Source: Cyanobacteria bacterium UBA1186 (GTDB taxonomy: Bacteria > Cyanobacteriota > Vampirovibrionia > Gastranaerophilales > Gastranaerophilaceae). From it: 6,559 bases of DNA. The position numbers and the translations under genes were made by a program. The DNA lies in NCBI GenBank assembly GCA_002309875.1, contig DBYM01000073.1, positions 1-6,559 on the forward strand, in the 5' to 3' direction. The notes under the pieces are model-generated. The model searched no databases. It was given only the letters and a program-made list of their open reading frames with translations, and had not been told where the DNA came from. Positions 1 to 4,469 of the stretch are shown in pieces (position 1 is the stretch's first letter; each line of letters begins with the position of its first letter).

Positions 1-645
1 CACGAACTCAGAACACCGCTTAATTCGATATTGGGTTTTGCTGATATTCTGAGTACGCAGATGTACGGAAACCTGAATCCGAAACAGGAGGAATATATTA
101 GTGACATCAAGGTTTCGGGAACTCATCTTTTGGGAATGATAAACGAAGTCCTTGATATGTCCAAGATTGAGGCGCACGCAATGAAGGTCGTTAAGAGCAC
201 CTTCCCGATTTCACGGGCGATAACCGAGGCCTGCAATATTCTTCTCCCGCTCGCGCAAAAGAAAAAGATTAAACTCGAAGTTACGATGCAGTACGATTTT
301 GACGTTTTTGCGGATTATCAGAAAATTCAGCAGATACTGTACAACCTTATCAGTAACGCAATAAAGTATTCGCCCGAAAATGACAAGGTGGATATTGCCG
401 TAAACAGAGATGATAAGAGTTTCAGAATAGCCGTTCACGATAACGGAATCGGAATTGACCCGAAATATCACGGCAAGATTTTTGCCAAATTTGTTCAACT
501 TGACAGTGCTTATACAAAGAAGGAAAGTTCAACAGGGCTCGGGCTTACGATTACGAAAGAACTTGCAGAACTTCAGGGCGGAAAAGTATCTCTGATAAGC
601 GAAATCAACAACGGCTCGACCTTTATCGTGGAAATTCCCAACTAG
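1..645 (+). CDS. Sensor histidine kinase, C-terminal part (5' end outside window)
   Basis: The reading frame is open from base 1 and the true start lies upstream. The TTG at 31 is an internal Leu codon, not a start. The first residues, HELRTPLNS, are the H-box with the phospho-accepting His (residue 1 of the fragment), followed by a HisKA dimerisation helix pair to about residue 60. A complete HATPase_c ATP-binding domain follows: N-box NLISNA at 115-120, G1 box DNGIGI at 147-152, F-box IFAKFV near 160, G2 box STGLGL at 177-182. The protein ends just after the ATPase fold, so there is no attached receiver domain. By family knowledge it autophosphorylates on His and passes the phosphate to an unseen response regulator. 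The sensory part and any membrane segments are off-window, so the signal is unknown. The kinase assignment is firm; the pathway is not. Confidence 0.95.
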   Translation, partial: HELRTPLNSILGFADILSTQMYGNLNPKQEEYISDIKVSGTHLLGMINEVLDMSKIEAHAMKVVKSTFPISRAITEACNILLPLAQKKKIKLEVTMQYDFDVFADYQKIQQILYNLISNAIKYSPENDKVDIAVNRDDKSFRIAVHDNGIGIDPKYHGKIFAKFVQLDSAYTKKESSTGLGLTITKELAELQGGKVSLISEINNGSTFIVEIPN

Positions 646-682
646 TTTGACTATTTAAAATTTTTTCATGGTAAAATTTTTC

Positions 683-688
683 TATAAT
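683..688 (+). promoter_or_regulatory. -10 box of the tRNA-Glu promoter
   Basis: A perfect TATAAT sits five bases before tRNA nucleotide 1 (A694). The usual start 6-7 bases after a -10 box would fall on 694-695, so transcription may begin at or next to the mature 5' end. No good -35 box is seen at standard spacing: the T-rich stretch near 660-668 is all there is, and the TTGACT at 647-652 is too far away at 30 bases. Confidence 0.6.
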
Positions 689-693
689 CATAT

Positions 694-768
694 AGCGGTA
701 TCGTCTAGTGGTTAGGACGGGAGATTCTCATTCTCCAAACAGGGGTTCAATTCCCCTTACCGCCGCCA
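694..768 (+). tRNA. tRNA-Glu(CTC)
   Basis: All arms fold. The acceptor is 694-700 with 758-764. The D arm is 703-718, with the TAGTGGTTAG loop typical of tRNA-Glu. The anticodon stem is 720-724/732-736 around loop 725-731, with anticodon CTC at 727-729, reading GAG. The T stem AGGGG/CCCCT encloses the loop TTCAATT. The discriminator is G765 and CCA is encoded at 766-768. Oddity: the first acceptor pair is A694 opposite C764, a mismatch where G1-C72 is expected; the other six pairs are Watson-Crick. The 3' part is repeated 208 bp downstream. Confidence 0.93.
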
Positions 769-771
769 ATA

Positions 772-800
772 AAAAAGAGCCATTTGGCTCTTTTTTTTTT
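772..800 (+). terminator. Rho-independent terminator of tRNA-Glu
   Basis: The stem AAAAAGAGCC/GGCTCTTTTT with loop ATTT is followed by an unbroken T run to base 800. It starts three bases after the tRNA CCA, so it should end the tRNA-Glu transcript. Confidence 0.9.
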
Positions 801-822
801 GCTTGTCTTGTAATATGGAGTA

Positions 823-857
823 GAACCCCTCGCAAGGCGAAGCCTTGTTAGGGGTTC
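823..857 (+). repeat. Hairpin 1 of unit A
   Basis: The outer stem GAACCCCT (823-830) pairs with AGGGGTTC (850-857). The inner stem CAAGGC/GCCTTG (833-838/842-847) closes on a GAA triloop. The 19 bases 831-849 are identical to 4730-4748 in unit C behind tRNA-Ser. Unit B carries the same shape with different inner bases. Confidence 0.8.
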
Positions 858-881
858 AGCGCAAGCCGAGCAGAGGCTGAA

Positions 882-924
882 GCAATTTTGTTTGGAAGCG
901 ATGAAATCGCTGAAAACAAAATGC
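882..924 (+). repeat. Hairpin 2 of unit A
   Basis: From base to tip: GCA/TGC (882-884/922-924), a single bulged A885, TTTTGTTT/AAACAAAA (886-893/914-921), a small internal loop (GGA and GA), AGCGAT/ATCGCT (897-902/906-911) and a GAA loop. Unit B has the same architecture, including the bulge, at 4579-4617. Confidence 0.75.
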
Positions 925-972
925 GTAATGCCGTTTAATGCGAGGCGCAGCAAGACAATTCCCCTTACCGCC

Positions 973-1013
973 GCCAATAAAAAGGACACGCTCGTCGTGT
1001 CTTTTTTATTGGC
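973..1013 (+). terminator. Terminator after the duplicated tRNA-Glu end
   Basis: An 18-bp stem, 973-990 with 996-1013, closes on the loop CTCGT with a single G-T wobble. The left arm begins inside the copied tRNA end (GCCAATAAAAA). It contains a T run on each strand and could stop transcription in both directions. The stem sequence differs from the first terminator (772-795) although the flanking tRNA copy is identical. Confidence 0.75.
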
Positions 1014-1048
1014 TTTGTGGGTAATGCAGAATAGAAAGAACCCCTTCG
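1014..1048 (+). mobile_element. Truncated start of a further unit behind tRNA-Glu
   Basis: After the second terminator the sequence resembles the linker of unit A (GTAAT, then GAATAG, then AACCCCT against GTAATATGGAGTAGAACCCCT). The resemblance stops at about 1048, where AT-rich unrelated sequence begins. No matching hairpin arm, CGTTTAATGCGAG block or CAAGACAAT edge is found before 2952. It reads as the left remnant of a unit cut by the accessory insert. Confidence 0.4.
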
Positions 1049-1089
1049 ACACAAACTGTCATATTTAATTAACATTAGTTTATATCTTG

Positions 1090-1118
1090 TTGCAAAAAGT
1101 CATGGATAATGGTACAAT
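1090..1118 (+). promoter_or_regulatory. Possible plus-strand promoter in the insert
   Basis: TTGCAA (1090-1095) and TACAAT (1113-1118) are separated by 17 bases, giving a predicted start near 1125. If used, it could drive a long leader running through the palindromes and across the minus-strand RNA gene into the DUF4417-like gene. This is inference from consensus matches only. Confidence 0.35.
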
Positions 1119-1385
1119 GTGGGCAAGAAAGTGAGGTCAAATAAAAGGCCAAGTAGTAGTTAGGGGGCGTTTCTAGTATTATTTTTTTGTTGCTGTACTT
1201 TTGAGACGTTATTTTTGTGTTGCAAAAATTTACAAAAATTTACAATTTTAGTGTAGACGACACACCCAAAATATGTTATTATAGTTCTGTTGGTTGATAA
1301 TTTCAACTTATCACAAATTCAATCAAATATTTTGATTACTTGGGACAGTAAAAATAGGAGGACGAGGGAAGAAAAAAGCTTTAAA

Positions 1386-1424
1386 TAAAAAAAGGCAAAA
1401 TATAGTAAATTACTATACATGCCT
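1386..1424 (-). terminator. Intrinsic terminator of the minus-strand RNA
   Basis: Minus strand: AGGCA/TGCCT (1420-1424 with 1393-1397) encloses TATAGTAA/TTACTATA (1401-1417, one central base), and a T run corresponding to 1387-1392 follows. On the plus strand the hairpin is followed by CTTTCATG, with no T run, so it terminates leftward transcription only. Confidence 0.6.
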
Positions 1425-1458
1425 CTTTCATGAATAGTGAAACTATCCATAACCTTCA
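1386..1458 (-). ncRNA. Candidate ~72-nt minus-strand small RNA
   Basis: A compact gene has all three expected parts. The first is a 17-spaced promoter (1465-1493). The second is a first stem-loop at 1450-1430 (ATGGATAGT/ACTATTCAT, loop TTC), and the third is a terminator hairpin at 1424-1393 followed by a T run. The first stem has nine pairs on the minus strand, one of them G-U; the same position is a forbidden A-C on the plus strand, which favours minus-strand transcription. It lies antisense to any leader of the downstream three-gene cassette that starts upstream of 1386. The arrangement recalls plasmid or phage antisense control RNAs, but no family is recognised and the target is inferred. 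Confidence 0.5.
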
Positions 1459-1464
1459 ACTATG

Positions 1465-1493
1465 ATTATATCACTTTCATGGAATAAAAACAA
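1465..1493 (-). promoter_or_regulatory. Minus-strand promoter of the small RNA
   Basis: Read on the minus strand, TTGTTT (1488-1493) and a perfect TATAAT (1465-1470) are exactly 17 bases apart. The predicted start is near 1457-1458. It points away from the DUF4417-like gene and directly into two stem-loops and a T run. Confidence 0.6.
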
Positions 1494-1533
1494 TTATTTG
1501 TACACAAAACTTAACCAAGAAAGGAATATAATC

Positions 1534-2160
1534 ATGATTAAGTCAAGTAAAAAAATGCGTGGAAACCCGCTGTTTACGCGTAATCTATTTCAAAAAAGCG
1601 GATATTACGAAATACCTCTTGTTAAAAAACAAGAAATTGATTTAACAAATATTCAATTTATTACTTATGCAGATACAAAGCATAATGACACAAAAAATAA
1701 AAATTGTGGTGTAGTATTTTTTATTGATGATTGGCGATTTTATGGAATCTTTGACAATCCTGAAAGAACACTAAAAAAGGTATCACAATACAGGGTTTTA
1801 TGTACCCCCGAATATTCACTTTATGCTGATTTGCCTGTATGGAGGCAGATTGAACACGTTGCAAAAAATCGTTGGGTGGGTGCATATTGGCAAAGTAAAG
1901 GTTTAAAAGTGATACCTAGTGTAAATTGGGGATTAAGTCAAACCTTTGATTTTTGCTTTGATGGTGTTGAAAAAGGTTCAGTCGTTGCTATTGGTATGAT
2001 AGGTTGTAAGTCAGACAAAATAAGTTTTATGCGTGGATATAATGAAATGTTAAATCGAATTGAGCCAAAAACTATTCTTTGCTATGGAACACCGTTTAAA
2101 GAAATGGGCGGAAATATTGTTAAAATTGATTATTGGCATAAAAGAAACGGAGGTAAGTAA
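1534..2160 (+). CDS. DUF4417-like protein
   Basis: The 208-residue protein has no signal peptide or membrane segment. I chose the ATG at 1534 because AAGAAAGGA lies eight bases upstream; the longer frame from 1462 has no ribosome site and would overlap the minus-strand RNA promoter. It resembles DUF4417 proteins as I remember them: a block FIDDWRFYGIFDNPERTL at ~64-81, then SQYRVLCTPEYSLYADLP, then AYWQSKGLKVIPSVNWG at ~117-133, FDFCFDGVEKGSVVAIG at ~138-154 and EPKTILCYG at 177-185. The family has no established biochemical role and is common on phages and other mobile elements. The stop overlaps the next start (TAATG), so the two are probably co-translated. The A/T-rich codons differ from tcdA next door. 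Confidence 0.8.
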   Translation: MIKSSKKMRGNPLFTRNLFQKSGYYEIPLVKKQEIDLTNIQFITYADTKHNDTKNKNCGVVFFIDDWRFYGIFDNPERTLKKVSQYRVLCTPEYSLYADLPVWRQIEHVAKNRWVGAYWQSKGLKVIPSVNWGLSQTFDFCFDGVEKGSVVAIGMIGCKSDKISFMRGYNEMLNRIEPKTILCYGTPFKEMGGNIVKIDYWHKRNGGK

Positions 2161-2537
2161 TGGGAGGTAATGGTTCATTTGCAAGTGGAGTAAATAATCC
2201 GTATAATAAATATGAAGAGGTAGGGTATATTGAAGGTGTGAAAGTGCTAAAGGGAATACAAGGACATCACAAATTACCAGAAGAATCTCGAACAAGTAGT
2301 GCATATATTAGATTAAAGGATAATCAATTTTATGAAATGAGATTTTACGATAATAACCATAAACTAAAATTAGAAATTGCATATCATGCTGAACCAAAAT
2401 TAACTGGTATGCCGAGTAAAAAAGTTTTTCATGTTCATGAATACGAAAATGGTAATTTTAAATCAAGAACGACTCGACTAATGACCAGTGAAGAAATAAA
2501 AAAATATAAGAAATATTTTAAAGGAGTAGACTTATGA
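2160..2537 (+). CDS. Unassigned 125-aa protein, toxin-like or phage-morphogenesis-like tail
   Basis: The ATG overlaps the previous stop by one base and has GGAGG (2149-2153) six bases upstream. The N-terminus is Gly/Ser/Asn-rich (MGGNGSFASG), like a linker rather than a folded start. Then come GVKVLKGIQGHHKLPEES at 26-43, an AYIRLKDNQFYEMRFYD segment at 48-64, LEIAYHAEPKLTG at 71-83 and an HVH motif at 91-93. Conserved-looking histidines are H36, H37, H76, H91 and H93. The pattern of an R-x-Y-D strand, an acidic/His strand and a closing HxH recalls C-terminal domains on phage head proteins and polymorphic toxins, seen here as a free-standing protein. This is memory-based resemblance, not a family assignment. 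Its place before a small acidic gene with ATGA overlap fits a toxin-immunity pair, but that is inference. Confidence 0.75.
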   Translation: MGGNGSFASGVNNPYNKYEEVGYIEGVKVLKGIQGHHKLPEESRTSSAYIRLKDNQFYEMRFYDNNHKLKLEIAYHAEPKLTGMPSKKVFHVHEYENGNFKSRTTRLMTSEEIKKYKKYFKGVDL

Positions 2538-2890
2538 TAAATGGTGATTATAAAATGTTCGTAGACGATTTATATGAGGGAAAAGAAATGAATTTCTCAT
2601 ATAAAGAAAGAATATACTTCCTTCAAGGCTGGTATGAAGCACCAATATATCGTATGGAGTTAGTAAGATTTATTCCGTTGTTGAACAAAAATTTATGGGA
2701 ACATAGTTCAACCGTTTCAATGTATGAAAATGGTAAAGACTTTATGAAATCAAAAATATTTGACGGAAAAACTTTTGCCGAAATTGAATCAGAAGTTGAG
2801 TGGTTAGACTTTACACCTGATAATACAGAAGAAAAAACCAAAGAATATTGGGAAAAGCACCCTAATGAAATACCTGATGGGATTGTGTAG
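2534..2890 (+). CDS. Unassigned 118-aa acidic protein, possible immunity partner
   Basis: The ATG overlaps the previous stop (ATGA at 2534-2537), with AAGGAG (2521-2526) seven bases upstream. The protein is acidic, with no signal peptide or membrane segment. Visible blocks are DDLYEGKEMNFSYKERIYFLQGW at 11-33, with aromatic strands, and IFDGKTFAEIESEVEWLDF near 75-93. The shape (a short leading helix, a beta-strand pair, then an IFDGKTF-AEIE-EVEWLD tail) resembles small, often orphan proteins of Firmicutes-type genomes that I recall but cannot name. Small size, acidity and translational coupling suggest a partner that binds the preceding protein. No function is established. Confidence 0.75.
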   Translation: MINGDYKMFVDDLYEGKEMNFSYKERIYFLQGWYEAPIYRMELVRFIPLLNKNLWEHSSTVSMYENGKDFMKSKIFDGKTFAEIESEVEWLDFTPDNTEEKTKEYWEKHPNEIPDGIV

Positions 2891-2897
2891 TCCGTAG

Positions 2898-2926
2898 GTC
2901 AGGCATTGACTGACATTAAAGTTTTT
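2898..2926 (+). terminator. Weak terminator-like hairpin after the three-gene cassette
   Basis: GTCAG/CTGAC (2898-2902/2910-2914) closes a seven-base loop; a T run (GTTTTTATAT) starts seven bases after the stem. The stem is short and the gap long, so termination would be inefficient. Confidence 0.3.
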
Positions 2927-2945
2927 ATATATTTTTATGTATAAT
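2906..2945 (+). promoter_or_regulatory. Promoter of the tcdA-like gene
   Basis: A perfect TATAAT (2940-2945) lies six bases before the ATG, which would place the start of transcription on the start codon; TAAAGT at 2917-2922 is a poor -35 with 17-base spacing. An alternative is TTGACT (2906-2911) with TATATT (2928-2933) at 16-base spacing, giving a leader of about 12 bases. In both cases the mRNA has little or no leader. Confidence 0.5.
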
Positions 2946-2951
2946 TAGTTT

Positions 2952-3653
2952 ATGGATAATCAATTTTCGAGGACAGAACTTTTGGTTGGAGAAGCCGGCA
3001 TGGAGAAACTGAAAAACTCTCATGTTGCGGTTTTTGGTGTCGGCGGAGTCGGCGGTTATGTGGTCGAAGCGCTTGTGAGGAGCGGCATCGGCGAGATTGA
3101 CCTGATTGATAATGACAAGTTTGGCGAAAGTAATTTAAACCGTCAGATTTATGCTACACGCAGCAGCCTTGGTGAATTTAAGGTTGATGCTGCGAAAAAG
3201 CGGATTTTGGACATAAATCCCGAATGCAGGGTTAATTGTTTTAAGACTTTTTTCACCCCTGAAACCTCGGGTGAGTTTGATTTTGGTCAATATGATTATG
3301 TGGTTGATGCGATTGATACGGTTGCGGGCAAAATCGAATTGGTCGTGAAGTGTGATGAGGTTGGAACTCCGATAATTTCTTCTATGGGAGCGGGGAACAA
3401 GATGCACCCCGAATTGTTTGAGATTTCGGATATTTACAAGACTTCGGTTTGTCCTTTGGCTAAGGTTATGAGGCAGGAACTCAAAAAACGCGGGATTGAG
3501 AGTCTGAAGGTGGTTTATTCAAAAGAAGTCCCTATCAAGGTTGAGGCGGTGGATTTCGTGAGCAAAAAACGGATTCCGGGGAGTAATGCGTTTACACCGT
3601 CGGCGGTTGGATTGATAATTGCGGGCGAAGTCGTCAGGGAACTGATTAAATAA
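2952..3653 (+). CDS. tcdA: tRNA threonylcarbamoyladenosine dehydratase (TcdA/CsdL-like E1 enzyme)
   Basis: The 233-residue protein has a ThiF/E1-like Rossmann fold. The nucleotide loop GVGGVGG is at 29-35, the acidic ribose-binding turn IDLIDND at 49-55, ESNLNRQ at 59-65 with the conserved Asn and Arg, VVDAIDT at 117-123, and SSMGAGNKMHP at 143-153 as in TcdA proteins. By family knowledge TcdA uses ATP to cyclise N6-threonylcarbamoyladenosine at position 37 of ANN-reading tRNAs to its cyclic form. It lacks the E1 catalytic-Cys domain used for ubiquitin-like partners. At 233 residues it is shorter than E. coli TcdA (~268), mainly at the C-terminus. No Shine-Dalgarno is seen; the ATG sits six bases after a -10 box. 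GC content is clearly higher than in the cassette upstream. A generic ThiF/MoeB-like enzyme is the alternative but less likely. Confidence 0.88.
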   Translation: MDNQFSRTELLVGEAGMEKLKNSHVAVFGVGGVGGYVVEALVRSGIGEIDLIDNDKFGESNLNRQIYATRSSLGEFKVDAAKKRILDINPECRVNCFKTFFTPETSGEFDFGQYDYVVDAIDTVAGKIELVVKCDEVGTPIISSMGAGNKMHPELFEISDIYKTSVCPLAKVMRQELKKRGIESLKVVYSKEVPIKVEAVDFVSKKRIPGSNAFTPSAVGLIIAGEVVRELIK

Positions 3654-3663
3654 TATATTGATT

Positions 3664-3799
3664 TGTCATTCCGAGGCATTGTTTGCCGAGGAATCCAGCC
3701 TTTTATTAACTGTTTATCAATTTTATCAACAGGCTGGATTCTTCGCTTACGGGCTCGCATAAAATTTTAGCAGTTTTGCTCGCCCTGCTCAGAATGACA
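3664..3799. repeat. 136-bp palindromic miniature element (TGTCATTCYGAG ends)
   Basis: The terminal inverted repeats are TGTCATTCCGAG (3664-3675) and CTCAGAATGACA (3788-3799), with one difference. Inside are a small hairpin GGCA/TGCC (3675-3678/3684-3687) and a perfect 11-bp stem GAATCCAGCCT/AGGCTGGATTC (3691-3701/3731-3741). This type of repeat, with GTCATTC ends and a GGAATCCAGCC stem, is known from many bacterial genomes. It fills the gap between the convergent tcdA-like and TPR genes and could act as a two-way terminator. It has no coding capacity of its own. Confidence 0.7.
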
Positions 3800-3830
3800 G
3801 GGTAAATTGTTTAGCAGGGTATAAAGCAAA

Positions 3831-4313
3831 TTAAATAATATATTTTTGGAGGATTAATTTTTTCAGTGCTCTTCCGAAAACGTGGTCGGGCGAGAGTTGG
3901 AGCAGTTTTTCGAGTGCTTCGAGAGCCTTGTGGTAATCTTCAAGTTTTTTGTAAGCGGCGGCGAGGGCGTAGAGTGCGTCTGCAAATTTTGGGTCTAATT
4001 CGAGTGCTTTATCCAAGTCTGAGATTGCCTTTTTGATGTCGGGATTTTGGATATCTTTGCGTGAGAGGATTATTTTTGCTCGGTTGTAGTAGGCGTCGGT
4101 CATTTTGTCATTAAGCGCAATTGCTTTTGTATAGTCGAGCATCGCCTCGTTGTATTTTTCGGTTGCGTGGTAAGCTGCCGCACGGAAAAAGTAGGCGAGG
4201 TATGAATTTCGGTCAAGTTCGATTGCGGAATTAAGGCTTTCTATGGCCATAATAAAGTTGCCGTTATGAAAATCGGCTATTCCGTCATCAAGGTATTTTT
4301 TGAAATCGGTCAT
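3831..4313 (-). CDS. Tetratricopeptide repeat (TPR) protein
   Basis: The 160-residue protein is nearly all TPR: repeats at about 4-37, 38-71, 72-108 (with a short KDIQNP insertion) and 109-142. Each shows the W/Y-x-x-x-A-Y ... A-x-x-x-Y/L-x-K-A-I ... P pattern, for example DYTKAIAL and DLDKALELDPKFADALY. There is no signal peptide, membrane segment or catalytic domain, so it is most likely a cytoplasmic scaffold for protein-protein contacts. The partner is unknown and neighbours give no clue. The ATG at 4313 lies six bases after a TAAAAT -10 box and has no Shine-Dalgarno, so the mRNA is probably leaderless. The 3' end abuts the palindromic repeat. Confidence 0.85.
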   Translation of the reverse strand: MTDFKKYLDDGIADFHNGNFIMAIESLNSAIELDRNSYLAYFFRAAAYHATEKYNEAMLDYTKAIALNDKMTDAYYNRAKIILSRKDIQNPDIKKAISDLDKALELDPKFADALYALAAAYKKLEDYHKALEALEKLLQLSPDHVFGRALKKLILQKYII

Positions 4314-4319
4314 ATTATT

Positions 4320-4348
4320 ATTTTAAACTATTGGGGCAATCTTTACAA
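4320..4348 (-). promoter_or_regulatory. Promoter of the TPR gene
   Basis: On the minus strand TTGTAA (4343-4348) and TAAAAT (4320-4325) are 17 bases apart. The -10 box ends six bases before the ATG, which puts the start of transcription at the start codon. The -35 box overlaps that of tRNA-Ser on the other strand. Confidence 0.5.
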
Positions 4349-4370
4349 TGCGGATTTAGGCGGGTATAAT
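4342..4370 (+). promoter_or_regulatory. Promoter of tRNA-Ser
   Basis: TTTACA (4342-4347) and TATAAT (4365-4370) have ideal 17-base spacing. The predicted start is near 4377, about six bases before the tRNA. Confidence 0.75.
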
Positions 4371-4382
4371 TTCATATAACCT

Positions 4383-4469
4383 AGAGGGGTGTCCGAGAGG
4401 TTTAAGGTGCAATCTTGGAAAGGTTGTGTGGGAGCAATTCCACCGTGGGTTCGAATCCCATCCCCTCTG
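4383..4469 (+). tRNA. tRNA-Ser(GGA)
   Basis: The acceptor AGAGGGG/CCCCTCT (4383-4389/4462-4468) is fully paired. The anticodon stem is CAATC/GGTTG (4410-4414/4422-4426) with loop TTGGAAA, so the anticodon is GGA at 4417-4419, reading UCC. A long variable arm (4427-4444, with a GTGG/CCAC stem) is diagnostic of the class II serine type. The T arm is GTGGG/CCCAT around TTCGAAT. The discriminator is G4469. CCA is not encoded: AAT follows, unlike tRNA-Glu in this window, so a CCA-adding enzyme is needed. Confidence 0.95.

Larger units (their letters stand above)
748..983 (+). mobile_element. tRNA-Glu-associated non-coding unit A (candidate miniature integrative element)
   Basis: A 28-bp direct repeat (748-775 and 956-983, offset 208) consists of the tRNA-Glu 3' end from the T loop through CCA plus AATAAAAA. 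Between the copies lies a body with no plausible gene: a terminator, a linker, a hairpin at 823-857, a long hairpin at 882-924, the block CGTTTAATGCGAG at 932-944 and the edge CAAGACAAT at 951-959. The same body parts recur behind tRNA-Ser at 4508-4780, where the copied tRNA end is that of tRNA-Ser instead. The left junction falls in the T loop, a common target for tyrosine integrases. No integrase or transposase is visible here, so mobility is inferred from the two-locus comparison. Confidence 0.65.
1049..1533. other. AT-rich non-coding region of the accessory insert
   Basis: No supportable protein gene is seen across these ~480 bases. They hold a possible plus promoter (1090-1118), a tandem 10-bp repeat CAAAAATTTA (1223-1232, 1233-1242), an inverted repeat TGATAA/TTATCA (1295-1300/1308-1313), a perfect palindrome AATCAAA/TTTGATT around TAT (1321-1337) and a minus-strand small RNA gene (about 1386-1458). 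An AGGAGG at 1356-1361 has no start codon at useful distance. The palindromes could be repressor sites, but no regulator gene is visible. Confidence 0.6.

Noticed and set aside
647..688. TTGACT at 647-652 as the -35 box of tRNA-Glu
   Set aside because: The spacing to the -10 box is 30 bases, far beyond the usual 15-19.
748..983. Simple tandem duplication of the tRNA-Glu 3' flank as full explanation of the repeat
   Set aside because: The body between the copies shares identical blocks with units behind the unrelated tRNA-Ser gene, which a local duplication would not produce.
747..1052. Minus-strand open frame of 101 codons over the tRNA-Glu 3' end and unit A
   Set aside because: It reads through two terminators, the tRNA end and hairpin arms, with low-complexity composition and no ribosome site. 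It is a by-product of the structured repeat.
1430..1465. Eleven-codon leader peptide MNSETIHNLQL overlapping the 1462 ATG
   Set aside because: It has no ribosome site and no regulatory codon run; the sequence is explained by the stem-loop of the minus-strand RNA.
1462..1533. Longer N-terminus for the DUF4417-like protein from ATG 1462
   Set aside because: There is no ribosome site and it overlaps the minus-strand promoter, while ATG 1534 has a good site at correct spacing and fits the family start.
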